Below the pieces are notes generated by a model. That model searched no databases. It saw nothing but the letters and a program-made list of their open reading frames with translations, and had not been told where the DNA came from. Of a DNA stretch of 64,000 nt, positions 45,952 to 53,559 are shown piece by piece. The stretch is taken from NCBI RefSeq assembly GCF_001510895.1, contig NZ_LPWA01000131.1:124001-188000 (forward strand). The letters run 5' to 3'. The position numbers and the translations under genes are program-made. The DNA is from Mesorhizobium loti (GTDB taxonomy: Bacteria; Pseudomonadota; Alphaproteobacteria; Rhizobiales; Rhizobiaceae). Each line of letters starts with the position of its first letter. Within the stretch, counting starts at the first letter, position 1.

Positions 45952-45977
45952 GTAACCTCCGCAGGCGCCGCCGCGAA
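45952..45977 (+). promoter_or_regulatory. SigF-type ECF promoter of the bufferin operon
   Basis: GTAACC (45952-45957), then exactly 16 bases, then CGAA (45974-45977). This equals the consensus GTAACC-N16-CGAA that I recall for Caulobacter sigma-F. It lies 74 bp before bufA. The operon itself encodes a SigF/NrsF pair, which supports autoregulation. Confidence 0.75.
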
Positions 45978-46051
45978 CCTCCAGAAGAACCTGCCGCTTC
46001 CAGCATCGCCTGAGGAGAAGGTTCGTCCAACAACGCCCATGGAGGATAAGC

Positions 46052-46384
46052 ATGTCAAACCGCCTGATTTCCGCCGTCGTCGCCAGTGCCTTTGCTGGAG
46101 CCATTGGCGCCGCCGCCATCGGCTCCGCATCCGCCGCGATGAGCGAAGCAGAAATGATGAAGATGCGGGAGATGACCAAGAAAGAGGTCGCTTCCGGCAA
46201 GATGGAGAAATGTTTCGGCGTGGCGCTCAAGGGCCATAACGACTGCTATGCGGGCGCTGGAACCACCTGCGCGGGCACGTCCACCAAGGACTATCAGGGC
46301 AACGCCTTCAAGCTGGTGGCGAAAGGGACCTGCACTGCCATGAGCACCCCCAAAGGTCACGGCTCGCTGAAGCCGATCACCTGA
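46052..46384 (+). CDS. bufA: Bufferin-type peptide precursor (DUF2282), BufA
   Basis: 110 residues. A long signal peptide (SAVVASAFAGAIGAAAIGSASA) precedes a small core with four cysteines spaced as in DUF2282 proteins: EKCFGVALKGHNDC, GTTCAGTS and KGTCTAM. In bufferins two or more of these Cys are converted to oxazolone/thioamide or related groups by the BufB/BufC complex, after which the exported peptide binds copper. The sequence supports membership; the actual metal is inferred. GGAGG precedes the ATG by 8 bases. It is the first gene of the operon behind the SigF-type promoter. Confidence 0.9.
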   Translation: MSNRLISAVVASAFAGAIGAAAIGSASAAMSEAEMMKMREMTKKEVASGKMEKCFGVALKGHNDCYAGAGTTCAGTSTKDYQGNAFKLVAKGTCTAMSTPKGHGSLKPIT

Positions 46385-46451
46385 TTTCCCAGGAACCTCG
46401 GCGGGTGGGAATTGCCACCCGCCGTATCCACAGCCTTCCGGGAGATCGACC

Positions 46452-47315
46452 ATGAATATTCCTCCACGCGCCGGCGTGGGACTTAAGCCGCAGCACTACC
46501 GCGAGATCCTGCAAACCGCGCCGGACATAGGCTTTTTCGAGGTTCACGCCGAAAATTACATGGGAGCGGGAGGGCCACCGCACCGCTATCTGGCGGCGGT
46601 GCGCGAGCGTTATCCTCTCTCGTTGCACGGCGTCGGACTGTCGATCGGCGCAGCCAAGCCTCTCGACCAGGACCATTTGAGGCGCCTGAAAGATCTGATC
46701 GCCCGCTACCAGCCGGGCCTCTTCTCCGAGCACCTCGCATGGTCGAGTCACGGCGATGCATTTTTGAACGATCTCCTGCCGATGCCCTACACGGTGGAGA
46801 CGCTGCAGCGCATCGTCTCACACATCGACCAGGTGCAGGAAACACTCGGCCGCCGGATGCTGCTGGAAAATCCGTCCACCTACGTCGCCTTTGCCGAAAG
46901 CACCTATGCCGAGCCCGATTTCATCGCCGAGGTGCAACGGCGCACCGGCTGCGGGCTGCTGCTCGATGTCAGCAACGTCCACGTCGCCTCGACCAATCAG
47001 CAGTGGGATCCTTTCGCCTATATCGACGCCTACCCGCGCGGTGCCGTGCAGGAAATACACCTCGCCGGTTTCACGCCCGAGACCGACGAGAAGCAGCGGC
47101 CGCTGCTCATCGATACCCACAACAGGCCCGTCGACCCGCTCGTCTGGCAGCTCTACGCCTATGTGATCGGCAAACTCGGCCCCACGCCGACGCTGATCGA
47201 ATGGGATGCCGATTTGCCGTCATGGAGCGAGCTTCTGGCCGAGGCTCGACGTGCTGAAGCGTACATGAAGTCCCACGCGCCGCAGCAGGAGGTGCGCATT
47301 GCAAGGACTGGCTGA
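46452..47315 (+). CDS. bufB: DUF692 multinuclear iron oxidase BufB
   Basis: 287 residues, the full TIM-barrel of DUF692 (MNIO) enzymes related to MbnB. Metal-ligand motifs are visible along the barrel: FFEVHAENYMG, LHGVGLSIG, SEHLAWS, LLENPSTYV, LLLDVSNVHV and IHLAGF. With BufC it modifies cysteines of the BufA precursor using O2. It acts in the cytoplasm before export. GGGAG lies before the ATG at 46452. Its 3' end overlaps bufC by 17 bp. Confidence 0.93.
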   Translation: MNIPPRAGVGLKPQHYREILQTAPDIGFFEVHAENYMGAGGPPHRYLAAVRERYPLSLHGVGLSIGAAKPLDQDHLRRLKDLIARYQPGLFSEHLAWSSHGDAFLNDLLPMPYTVETLQRIVSHIDQVQETLGRRMLLENPSTYVAFAESTYAEPDFIAEVQRRTGCGLLLDVSNVHVASTNQQWDPFAYIDAYPRGAVQEIHLAGFTPETDEKQRPLLIDTHNRPVDPLVWQLYAYVIGKLGPTPTLIEWDADLPSWSELLAEARRAEAYMKSHAPQQEVRIARTG

Positions 47316-48090
47316 ACGGCAACAGGATTTCGCGCTGGCCCTGCTTGATGCTACCCGCGCCACGCCGCGAGGCCTCGTGGGGCCCGATGGCCTGCCAAGT
47401 CCGCGCCGTTTTGCGGTCTACCGCAACAATGTCGTGGCCGGCCTGATCGAGACACTGAAGGAAAACTACCCGGCGGTTCATCGCATCGTCGGGGACGAAT
47501 TCTTCCGTGCCATGGCGGGGCATTTTTCAATCGCCCATCCGCCGCAGTCTCCCATCATGCTGAGTTACGGCAAAGGCTTCCCTGAATTCATTGACGGGTT
47601 CGAGCCTGCGGCAGCGCTCCCTTACCTCGCCGACGTGGCGGGAATCGAGCGCGCCTGGAATGAGGCCTATCACGCAGCCGATGCGGAGCCGCTTTCCGCC
47701 AACGACCTCCTCGCCATCGATCAGGACGACCTGGCCCGGGTTCGGCTGGCGCTCCATCCTTCGCTCCGGGTGACGCAATCGCGGTTTCCCGCCCTCACCA
47801 TCTGGCGCATGAATATTGCGGGCGGCGAGCCCGCGGCTGTCGATCTCGAAGCTGGCGGCGAAGATGCTCTTATCATCCGCCCGAGCGCGGAAGTCGTTGT
47901 GCATCGACTGCCGATGGGAGCTGCGGCTTTCGTCAGGACTCTGGGCGCTGGCAAGCCAGTCGTAGCCGCGGCAATCGCCGCACTCGAAGCCACGCCGTAT
48001 TTCGATCTCAGGGCGATGCTGGCCGGACTGATTGAAGCCGGCGCTTTCGTCGGTTGGAGCCTCGAACGGGATGCCGGAGGTGAGCCATGA
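47299..48090 (+). CDS. bufC: BufC, DUF2063 partner of the MNIO enzyme
   Basis: 263 residues. The N-terminal DUF2063 (putative DNA-binding-like) domain shows RRFAVYRNNVVAGLIETLKENYPAVHRIVGDEFF and is the substrate-recruiting partner of BufB in bufferin and methanobactin-like systems. The C-terminal part follows the BufC pattern. The start is TTG 47299, supported by an ideal AGGAGGTG five bases upstream, inside the end of bufB. It overlaps doxX by ATGA. Cytosolic complex with BufB is inferred. Confidence 0.9.
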   Translation: MQGLAERQQDFALALLDATRATPRGLVGPDGLPSPRRFAVYRNNVVAGLIETLKENYPAVHRIVGDEFFRAMAGHFSIAHPPQSPIMLSYGKGFPEFIDGFEPAAALPYLADVAGIERAWNEAYHAADAEPLSANDLLAIDQDDLARVRLALHPSLRVTQSRFPALTIWRMNIAGGEPAAVDLEAGGEDALIIRPSAEVVVHRLPMGAAAFVRTLGAGKPVVAAAIAALEATPYFDLRAMLAGLIEAGAFVGWSLERDAGGEP

Positions 48091-48572
48091 CGATCTCAGC
48101 TCAGGAACTCGTCCGTACACTGACAAGGTGGCTTTCCTCGGCTGCCATGGCTGTGGCGCCGCTCTTTCTGCGAGCAGCACTCGCGGCGCCGTTTTTCCGC
48201 TCCGGACTCACCCGCTGGGACGGCTTCCTGCAGCTCTCGGACAGCACCGTCTATCTGTTCGAAGAGGAGTTCAAGTTGCACATCTTCGGCGCAGAGTATG
48301 GTTTCCCCATGCCGGATGCCGTGGCCTATCTGGTCGCGACCGCCGAACTCGTTTTGCCGGTGATGCTGGTTCTGGGCCTCGCCACCCGCTTTGCCGCGCT
48401 GGCGATGCTCGTCATGACCGGTGTCATCCAGCTTGTGGTGCCCGACGGCTGGGCCAACTTCCACCTCCCCTGGGCCGCCATGGCGATCTCCATCATCGCC
48501 CTTGGAGCAGGGCCTGCTTCCATTGACCAGCTGATCGCGCGACGATTTGCTTCGGAGGCGTATCGGCAATGA
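48087..48572 (+). CDS. DoxX-family membrane protein of the bufferin operon
   Basis: 161 residues with four membrane helices and the DoxX motif FFRSGLTRWDGFL. DoxX proteins commonly sit in bufferin (gig-type) operons and may handle membrane redox or thiol stress; the exact role is unknown. It overlaps bufC and the sigma-factor gene by four bases (ATGA) at each end, so the genes are translationally coupled. Confidence 0.88.
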   Translation: MTISAQELVRTLTRWLSSAAMAVAPLFLRAALAAPFFRSGLTRWDGFLQLSDSTVYLFEEEFKLHIFGAEYGFPMPDAVAYLVATAELVLPVMLVLGLATRFAALAMLVMTGVIQLVVPDGWANFHLPWAAMAISIIALGAGPASIDQLIARRFASEAYRQ

Positions 48573-49171
48573 CCACCCCTCCCGTGCTGAAGATTGTAAG
48601 AGGAGGCGCCGACCCTTCGCCGCGGGTGCGGGAGCTGGATTGGTCGATCCTCATGGCCAGGGCTCAGGACGGTGACGCCGATGCCTACCGGCGGCTCCTG
48701 GAGAGCATCACTCCATACCTCCGCGCTCACGCGGCGCGCTGCCACCGCAATCCCAGCGATGTCGAGGATGCGGTGCAAGATATACTGCTCAGCCTGCATA
48801 CCGTGCGCCGGACCTATGATCCCGCGCGGCCGTTCGGTCCCTGGCTTGCGGCGATTGCCCGGCGCAGGCTGATCGACCGCCTGCGCCGCCAGGGCCGCCG
48901 CCGGGACTTCGAAACGGAATTTGAACCCGCTCACGAAACCTTTGCCGATCCGCCGGCGAACCTTGAGGGCATGACGAATATCCATGAGATTGCAGCGGCC
49001 CTCGACCGCCTTCCTGCCGGACAGCGCGAGGCCGTCCGGCTAACCAAGATCGAAGGGCTGTCGCTGAAGGAAGCCTCGGCGGTGAGTGGTACGAGCGTGG
49101 CGGCGCTGAAAATCGCCACTCACCGCGCCATCCAGCGTCTGCGGCGATTCTTCCATGGGAGTGACACATGA
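48569..49171 (+). CDS. sigF: ECF sigma factor, SigF type
   Basis: 200 residues. Region 2 shows DAVQDILLSLHTVRRTYDPARPFGPWLAAIARRRLIDRLRR; region 4 shows LPAGQREAVRLTKIEGLSLKEASAVSGTSVAALKI. The upstream GTAACC-N16-CGAA site and the adjacent NrsF-like anti-sigma match the Caulobacter SigF system, which responds to chromate, cadmium and other metal stress. It probably directs transcription of this operon including itself. It overlaps both neighbours by ATGA. Confidence 0.88.
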   Translation: MTTPPVLKIVRGGADPSPRVRELDWSILMARAQDGDADAYRRLLESITPYLRAHAARCHRNPSDVEDAVQDILLSLHTVRRTYDPARPFGPWLAAIARRRLIDRLRRQGRRRDFETEFEPAHETFADPPANLEGMTNIHEIAAALDRLPAGQREAVRLTKIEGLSLKEASAVSGTSVAALKIATHRAIQRLRRFFHGSDT

Positions 49172-49824
49172 TCCCCACGGATGATCTCATTTCCGCGCTG
49201 GCGGCCAATCTGAGACCTGTCAGGCGGCTCCGCCCGCCGCTGCTGCGCGCAACCGGTTTCCTGCTCCTGGCCGCATTGATCCTCACCATGATCGCCGCGG
49301 GCCACGGCTGGCGGCCAGGTCTTCTCGATCGCCTGGCCGACATCCGCTTCGCCTTGAGCCTCACAGGGGCTCTCCTCACCGGCATCCTTGCCGCGGTCGC
49401 GGCATTCCTCATCAGCCTTCCCGGCCGTTCACGTCACTGGCTGTGGCTGCCGCTTCCGGCGGTTGCCTTGTGGCTTTTCTCGATCGGCTATCAGTGCCTG
49501 CGGTTCTGGACCCCTATGGTTCCCGACAGCGCGGGTCCTGGTGAGACGGTTTCTTGCATCGCCACCTTGGTGCTGACCAGCCTGCCCTTGTCGCTCGCCC
49601 TGAGCCTCATGCTTCGTCATGCCGCCAGTTTCAACCCAGCGCCAGTGATCTTCGCTGCAAGTCTTTCCGTCGCTGGGATCACGGCAGCGGCGCTGACCTT
49701 GTTTCACCCAATCGACGCCAGCATCGAGATTCTGATGTTCAATCTTGGCACCGGACTGTTGATCATGTTGTCGGGCAGCGTCATCAATCTGTTCGTCTCG
49801 AAGCGTGTGGAGATGCCGGAATGA
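49168..49824 (+). CDS. nrsF: NrsF-like membrane anti-sigma factor (DUF1109)
   Basis: 218 residues with six membrane helices and a short cytosolic N terminus (MIPTDDLISALAANL), the DUF1109 pattern. Two cysteines in the membrane region (YQCLRF and VSCIATL) match the idea that NrsF senses metal through conserved Cys and releases SigF. It is encoded immediately after sigF with an ATGA overlap, and overlaps merT in the same way. Confidence 0.87.
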   Translation: MIPTDDLISALAANLRPVRRLRPPLLRATGFLLLAALILTMIAAGHGWRPGLLDRLADIRFALSLTGALLTGILAAVAAFLISLPGRSRHWLWLPLPAVALWLFSIGYQCLRFWTPMVPDSAGPGETVSCIATLVLTSLPLSLALSLMLRHAASFNPAPVIFAASLSVAGITAAALTLFHPIDASIEILMFNLGTGLLIMLSGSVINLFVSKRVEMPE

Positions 49825-50201
49825 TCGCGCCATCGCCCGTCAGCAACCCAACGACATCGCGGACTGGCCTTTCGTTCGCGCTTGGCGGGCTCTCGGCAGG
49901 TCTCCTGGCTTCTGCCTGCTGCATCCTTCCCCTTGCCTTCGCTGTCGCTGGGATCAGTGGCGCCTGGATAGCGCGTCTCACCGCGCTGGCGCCTTATCAG
50001 CCGTACTTCCTCACGCTCGCAGCCGTCTCCATCGCTCTCGGATACTGGCGCTACCGCCGCAGCGAAGCGGCCGCTTGCCTTCCAGGCTCCCTTTGCGCCA
50101 GCCCCGTCTATCGCCGTTCCACCCGATGGATACTGTTGGCCGCGAGCCTGCTTGCAGTGTCGGCGGCCGCTGTCGATGTCTTCGGACGGCTCAATCCGTA
50201 G
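49821..50201 (+). CDS. merT: Mercuric transport protein MerT-like
   Basis: 126 residues. Three hydrophobic helices with the MerT cysteine pair SACCILPLAFAVAGISGAW in helix 1 and a second Cys set further on (AACLPGSLC). MerT carries Hg2+, and possibly other soft metals, across the inner membrane after receiving it from MerP. It overlaps nrsF by ATGA, so here it belongs to the sigma-F operon instead of a classical mer operon. merA and merR are absent. Confidence 0.87.
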   Translation: MIAPSPVSNPTTSRTGLSFALGGLSAGLLASACCILPLAFAVAGISGAWIARLTALAPYQPYFLTLAAVSIALGYWRYRRSEAAACLPGSLCASPVYRRSTRWILLAASLLAVSAAAVDVFGRLNP

Positions 50202-50210
50202 GAGGCCCCC

Positions 50211-50492
50211 ATGCGCATCGCGATTGCAATCCTTGTCCCGCTCCTGGCCACTGCCCCCGCTGCCGCGGGACAGCACACGGCCACATTCTCGGTACCTGAC
50301 ATGACATGTCCGCTCTGCCCAGTCACCGTTACGACCGCAATCAAGCACCTCGACGGCATTGTCTCCGTTTCAACCGACGTCGATGCCAAGACTGCGACGG
50401 TTGTCTTCGACGACAGCAAGACGAGCCCGGCAGCGATCGCCGATGCTTCCACAAACGCTGGCTATGCAGCAGCCTTGGTGAATGAGCAATGA
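50211..50492 (+). CDS. merP: Periplasmic metal-binding protein MerP-like
   Basis: 93 residues. A signal peptide (ILVPLLATAPAAAG) is followed by a heavy-metal-associated ferredoxin fold with the CxxC site DMTCPLCPVTV. It binds Hg2+ or a similar ion in the periplasm and passes it to MerT. A ribosome site GGAGG precedes the ATG. It overlaps the GDCCV gene by ATGA. Confidence 0.9.
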   Translation: MRIAIAILVPLLATAPAAAGQHTATFSVPDMTCPLCPVTVTTAIKHLDGIVSVSTDVDAKTATVVFDDSKTSPAAIADASTNAGYAAALVNEQ

Positions 50493-50716
50493 TCGAACCC
50501 ACCAGCACCATCACCTGCCCCGCCTGCGGCCACAGCAGAACTGAGACAATGTCTACCGATGCCTGCCAGTATTTCTACGAATGCGAAAACTGCAGGGTTC
50601 TCCTCAAGCCGCTGGCGGGAGATTGCTGCGTATTCTGCTCCTACGGGGATCATCCCTGTCCGCCGAAACAGAAGGAGCTGCAGTCCGGTTCCGCAAGCCG
50701 GCATTGCTGCAGCTGA
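50489..50716 (+). CDS. GDCCVxC-domain cysteine protein
   Basis: 75 residues, cysteine-rich: TCPACGH and YECENC zinc-ribbon-like pairs, then the family signature GDCCVFCSYGDHPCPPKQ, and CC near the C terminus. The GDCCVxC family regularly sits beside merT/merP and is thought to help in mercury or other metal handling. It is the last gene of the operon; dusA converges from 54 bp away. Confidence 0.9.
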   Translation: MIEPTSTITCPACGHSRTETMSTDACQYFYECENCRVLLKPLAGDCCVFCSYGDHPCPPKQKELQSGSASRHCCS

Positions 50717-50770
50717 GAGCTATGACATCAATACGGACAGGATGGTCTGCGAGACTTGAGTCGCTGCCTC

Positions 50771-51769
50771 CTAGGCGGCTTCGGCTTCCGCCGCCGCGAA
50801 GTCGATCGCCGCGAACGCCGCCTTCAGCACGTCCGGCCCCGCTCCAGGTCTGTTGGCGTCGGTGGAGAGGATCTGCCGGTAGCGGCGCGCGCCGGGCAAC
50901 CCATGGAACAGTCCGACCATATGGCGTGTGACATGGCCGAGCCGCCCGCCCTTTTCGATGTGACGCGCTGCATAGTCAGCCATGGCGTCGATCAGCGCCG
51001 CATAGTCGAAAGCGGCAGGTAGCTCACCATAGAACGCGGCATCGACGCCGGTAAGGATGCCGGGCGTATGATAGGCGGCGCGGCCAAGCATGGCGCCGTC
51101 GACATGGCCGAGATGTTCGGACACTTCGTCGAGCGATTGAATACCGCCGTTGATGCCGATGAATTTGTTCGGCTTTCTGGCCTTCAGCCGATAGACGCGC
51201 GGATAGTCGAGCGGTGGGATGTCGCGATTTTCCTTGGGACTAAGCCCCTCCAGCCACGCCTTGCGGGCATGCACCCAGAGAGCATCGGCACCGGCTGCGA
51301 GCACGCCGTCGGCCAGCGTGTCGAGAGCGGGTTCAGGATCCTGCTCGTCGACGCCGATGCGGCATTTGACCGTGACGGGAATCTTCACCGCCGCCTTCAT
51401 CGCAGAGACGCATTCCGCCACCAGCAGCGGTGTTTTCATCAAGCAGGCGCCGAACGTGCCCGACTGGACGCGATCGGACGGACAGCCGACATTGAGGTTG
51501 ATCTCGTCATAGCCCAACGCCTCACCGATCACGGCCGCTTCCGCAAGCTTTCGCGGATCGGAACCGCCGAGCTGCAAGGCAACCGGATGCTCGACGTCGT
51601 CAAAGCCAAGCAGGCGCTCGCGCGCGCCGTGGATGACGGCGTCCGCCACCACCATCTCGGTGTAGAGCAGCGCGCGGCGCGTCAGCTGACGGTGGAAAAA
51701 CCGGCAATGCCGATCTGTCCAGTCCATCATAGGCGCCACAGCTATTCTAACATCTTGATATTTCTGCAT
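50771..51769 (-). CDS. dusA: tRNA-dihydrouridine synthase A
   Basis: 332 residues. FMN barrel start VAPMMDWTDRHCRFFHRQLT, the conserved catalytic-Cys motif NLNVGCPSDRVQSGTFGACLM, FMN phosphate motifs GINGGIQSL and GAMLGRAAY, and DusA-specific GLFHGLPGARRYRQIL. It reduces uridine 20/20a in tRNA. The 5' end of dusA is a known target for integrative elements, and an integrase fragment lies 112 bp upstream of the start codon. Confidence 0.95.
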   Translation of the reverse strand: MQKYQDVRIAVAPMMDWTDRHCRFFHRQLTRRALLYTEMVVADAVIHGARERLLGFDDVEHPVALQLGGSDPRKLAEAAVIGEALGYDEINLNVGCPSDRVQSGTFGACLMKTPLLVAECVSAMKAAVKIPVTVKCRIGVDEQDPEPALDTLADGVLAAGADALWVHARKAWLEGLSPKENRDIPPLDYPRVYRLKARKPNKFIGINGGIQSLDEVSEHLGHVDGAMLGRAAYHTPGILTGVDAAFYGELPAAFDYAALIDAMADYAARHIEKGGRLGHVTRHMVGLFHGLPGARRYRQILSTDANRPGAGPDVLKAAFAAIDFAAAEAEAA

Positions 51770-51880
51770 TTTTTCGTAGCTTCAACGAGTTACGTCGCGT
51801 CGTGTGCACTCCATTTTACGCCACGACACGCTCCATTTTCCGGTCTTTCGATGCCTCGGTGCACACGGAGCGCACGCGAA

Positions 51881-51967
51881 TTGGCCACCTTCACTAAACT
51901 AAAATCCGGCTCTTGGAGAGCCCAGATCCGTCGCAAGGGGCATGCGTTGAGCAGTCGACAGCCCTGA
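51881..51967 (+). pseudogene. Relic of a site-specific integrase (N-terminal fragment)
   Basis: TTG 51881 opens 28 codons reading ATFTKLKSGSWRAQIRRKG, the common N-terminal beta-strand start of phage-type tyrosine integrases, then a stop at 51965-51967. Nothing of the catalytic domain remains downstream. It lies at the 5' side of dusA, the usual position for integrases of dusA-inserted elements, so it is probably the scar of a lost or decayed island. The match is short, so confidence is moderate. Confidence 0.55.
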
Positions 51968-52002
51968 TGACAAGAGCGAGCGGAGCTAGTCATCGCTACG
52001 TC

Positions 52003-53301
52003 TTATAGCCAGCCGCCCGAAAAACCCGCTCGGTGCAGGCCTGTGGCGATGGCCGGCACGCGTCGCATCAATCGCCACAGGAAATCCGATCGGTAGTTCT
52101 CGATCATCAGGGTGATCGGCCCCTGATTGATGCCGACATGGTCCGGCGATACCCAACCGCCGGACCGACCGTCGGCGGCGGCAATTGTCGGATTGAAGCT
52201 TGCGGTGAAGCCGTAAGGGTTGCCCTCGTGCAGGTCGATCTCGTGGAAATGGCGCAGCGCCGGCAGAACGATCTCTGGCGCAAAGGGCAATGAGGTAATC
52301 GCCGCCCATGGCGACAATGTGCCGTCATCGGGACCGAAGGGTGCGCCTCGAGCCAGATAGCCATAGACGCGGCGGTCCCCGACTGTCATGTGACGTTTCG
52401 AGCCGGGTCCGTCGCTGGCGGTGATGCCCCAGCAATTCTCGCCATAACCACTGAAGCCCCTTGGGTTGCGGATCGCGTAGTCGCGCTGCAGGTAAGTGGC
52501 CTGGCGGCTGTTCTCGAAATAGTCGCTACCGTGATTGCGCATGAAGGCGTCGCGGATGTCGCGGAAATCGATCCAGATATGCGAGAGCTGGTGGATGAAG
52601 AGTGGACCGGCATAAATCAGTTCCCGGCCATAGATCTTCTTCCACTTGTATGTGGATAGCCAGGCAGCATAGCTCTCGGCCGGTAGCGGATGGGTCGGCG
52701 AGCCGAGGCCTAGCACATAGAGAATCAGCGCCTCGTCGTATCCTTGCCAGCGGTAGCGCAGGAACCCCTTTCCAGATCGCCAGCCATGGGTGACGGTGGC
52801 GCCGCCGTTCTGCGCCCAGCGCCAGTCGGCGCGGCGGTAGAGTGCATCGGCAAGCCGGCTGATTTCGAGTTCGGATTCGTCATCCTCGCCAAAGTAGGCG
52901 CCGGCGGCCAGCGCCCCGGCAAGCAAGAGAGCCGTATCGACCGTTGACAGTTCGCAGTTCCAGACGCGGCGTCCCATCTTCATATCAAGGAAATGATAGT
53001 AGAAGCCCTTGTAGCCGGTGGCGTCTGGTTCTGTTCCGTGCGGTGCGTCCCAGAAGAAGCGAAGCGTGGCGAGCGTCCGTCCAACCGCTGCGGCGCGCGT
53101 CATGAAACCACGCTCGACACCGACGGGATAGGACGACAGGGCGAGCCCGACGGCGGCTATACTGGCGGGCGCCCCTGGGGCGTTGCGGTCGGCGATCAGG
53201 CCATTTGCCGGGTTGGCTTCTTTGAGAAAATATTCGAAGGACAGGCGCTGGATGTCCGAAAGAAGTTTGTCGTTCAGCGGCTGGTCGGTCGGTGCGTCCA
53301 T
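52003..53301 (-). CDS. Glycoamylase-like (GH144 type) glucan hydrolase
   Basis: 432 residues of the PF10091/COG5368 glycoamylase-like family, which includes GH144 endo-beta-1,2-glucanases. Alpha/alpha-barrel motifs are LSFEYFLKEANPANGLIADR, WNCELSTVDTALLLAGAL, WGITASDGPGSKRH and GVNQGPITLMIENYRS. Rhizobia make cyclic beta-1,2-glucans, so such a polymer is a plausible substrate, but no activity is proved. No signal peptide is clear. ATG 53301 is used; GTG 53337 would place the start 12 bp after the small ORF that ends the two-component operon. Confidence 0.8.
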   Translation of the reverse strand: MDAPTDQPLNDKLLSDIQRLSFEYFLKEANPANGLIADRNAPGAPASIAAVGLALSSYPVGVERGFMTRAAAVGRTLATLRFFWDAPHGTEPDATGYKGFYYHFLDMKMGRRVWNCELSTVDTALLLAGALAAGAYFGEDDESELEISRLADALYRRADWRWAQNGGATVTHGWRSGKGFLRYRWQGYDEALILYVLGLGSPTHPLPAESYAAWLSTYKWKKIYGRELIYAGPLFIHQLSHIWIDFRDIRDAFMRNHGSDYFENSRQATYLQRDYAIRNPRGFSGYGENCWGITASDGPGSKRHMTVGDRRVYGYLARGAPFGPDDGTLSPWAAITSLPFAPEIVLPALRHFHEIDLHEGNPYGFTASFNPTIAAADGRSGGWVSPDHVGINQGPITLMIENYRSDFLWRLMRRVPAIATGLHRAGFSGGWL

Positions 53302-53349
53302 GGCTGCCGATATAGAGGGTTTCGCTGCGCTTCCCACCTTTTCGGCCGG

Positions 53350-53559
53350 TCAATCATGAGTAAGGAAGGCGACGGCCGATCGCGACAGGCGCGTCAGTCG
53401 GCGCCAAAATTCAAACCGAGATACTACTCGTGATTGCTGTTTACCGGCACCGAGTGTAACGGCCGGCGTCATCGGTATCATCAACATTGAAACTAAACTG
53501 GCCACCGAGAGATAGTAATGAGCTTTGGTCAGATTGACCCCAAGAACACTGATGTTCAC
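53350..53559 (-). CDS. Small ORF coupled to the histidine kinase (69 aa)
   Basis: GTG 53559 overlaps the kinase stop (GTGA), with AGGAAGGG six bases upstream, an unusually good ribosome site. The product begins VNISVLGVNLTKAHYYL, has one moderately hydrophobic stretch (ASLVSMLMIPMTPAVTL) and ends with a basic helix (FEFWRRLTRLSRSA). I recognise no family. The coupling suggests a real small protein made with the two-component system, but coding potential is not otherwise proved. Confidence 0.35.
   Translation of the reverse strand: MNISVLGVNLTKAHYYLSVASLVSMLMIPMTPAVTLGAGKQQSRVVSRFEFWRRLTRLSRSAVAFLTHD

Noticed and set aside
53350..53559. Resemblance of the small ORF start to IS110-type transposases (NISVLGVNLTK)
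   Set aside because: Only about 11 residues are similar, the catalytic Asp would be Asn, and nothing of the transposase follows; kept only as a hypothetical small ORF.
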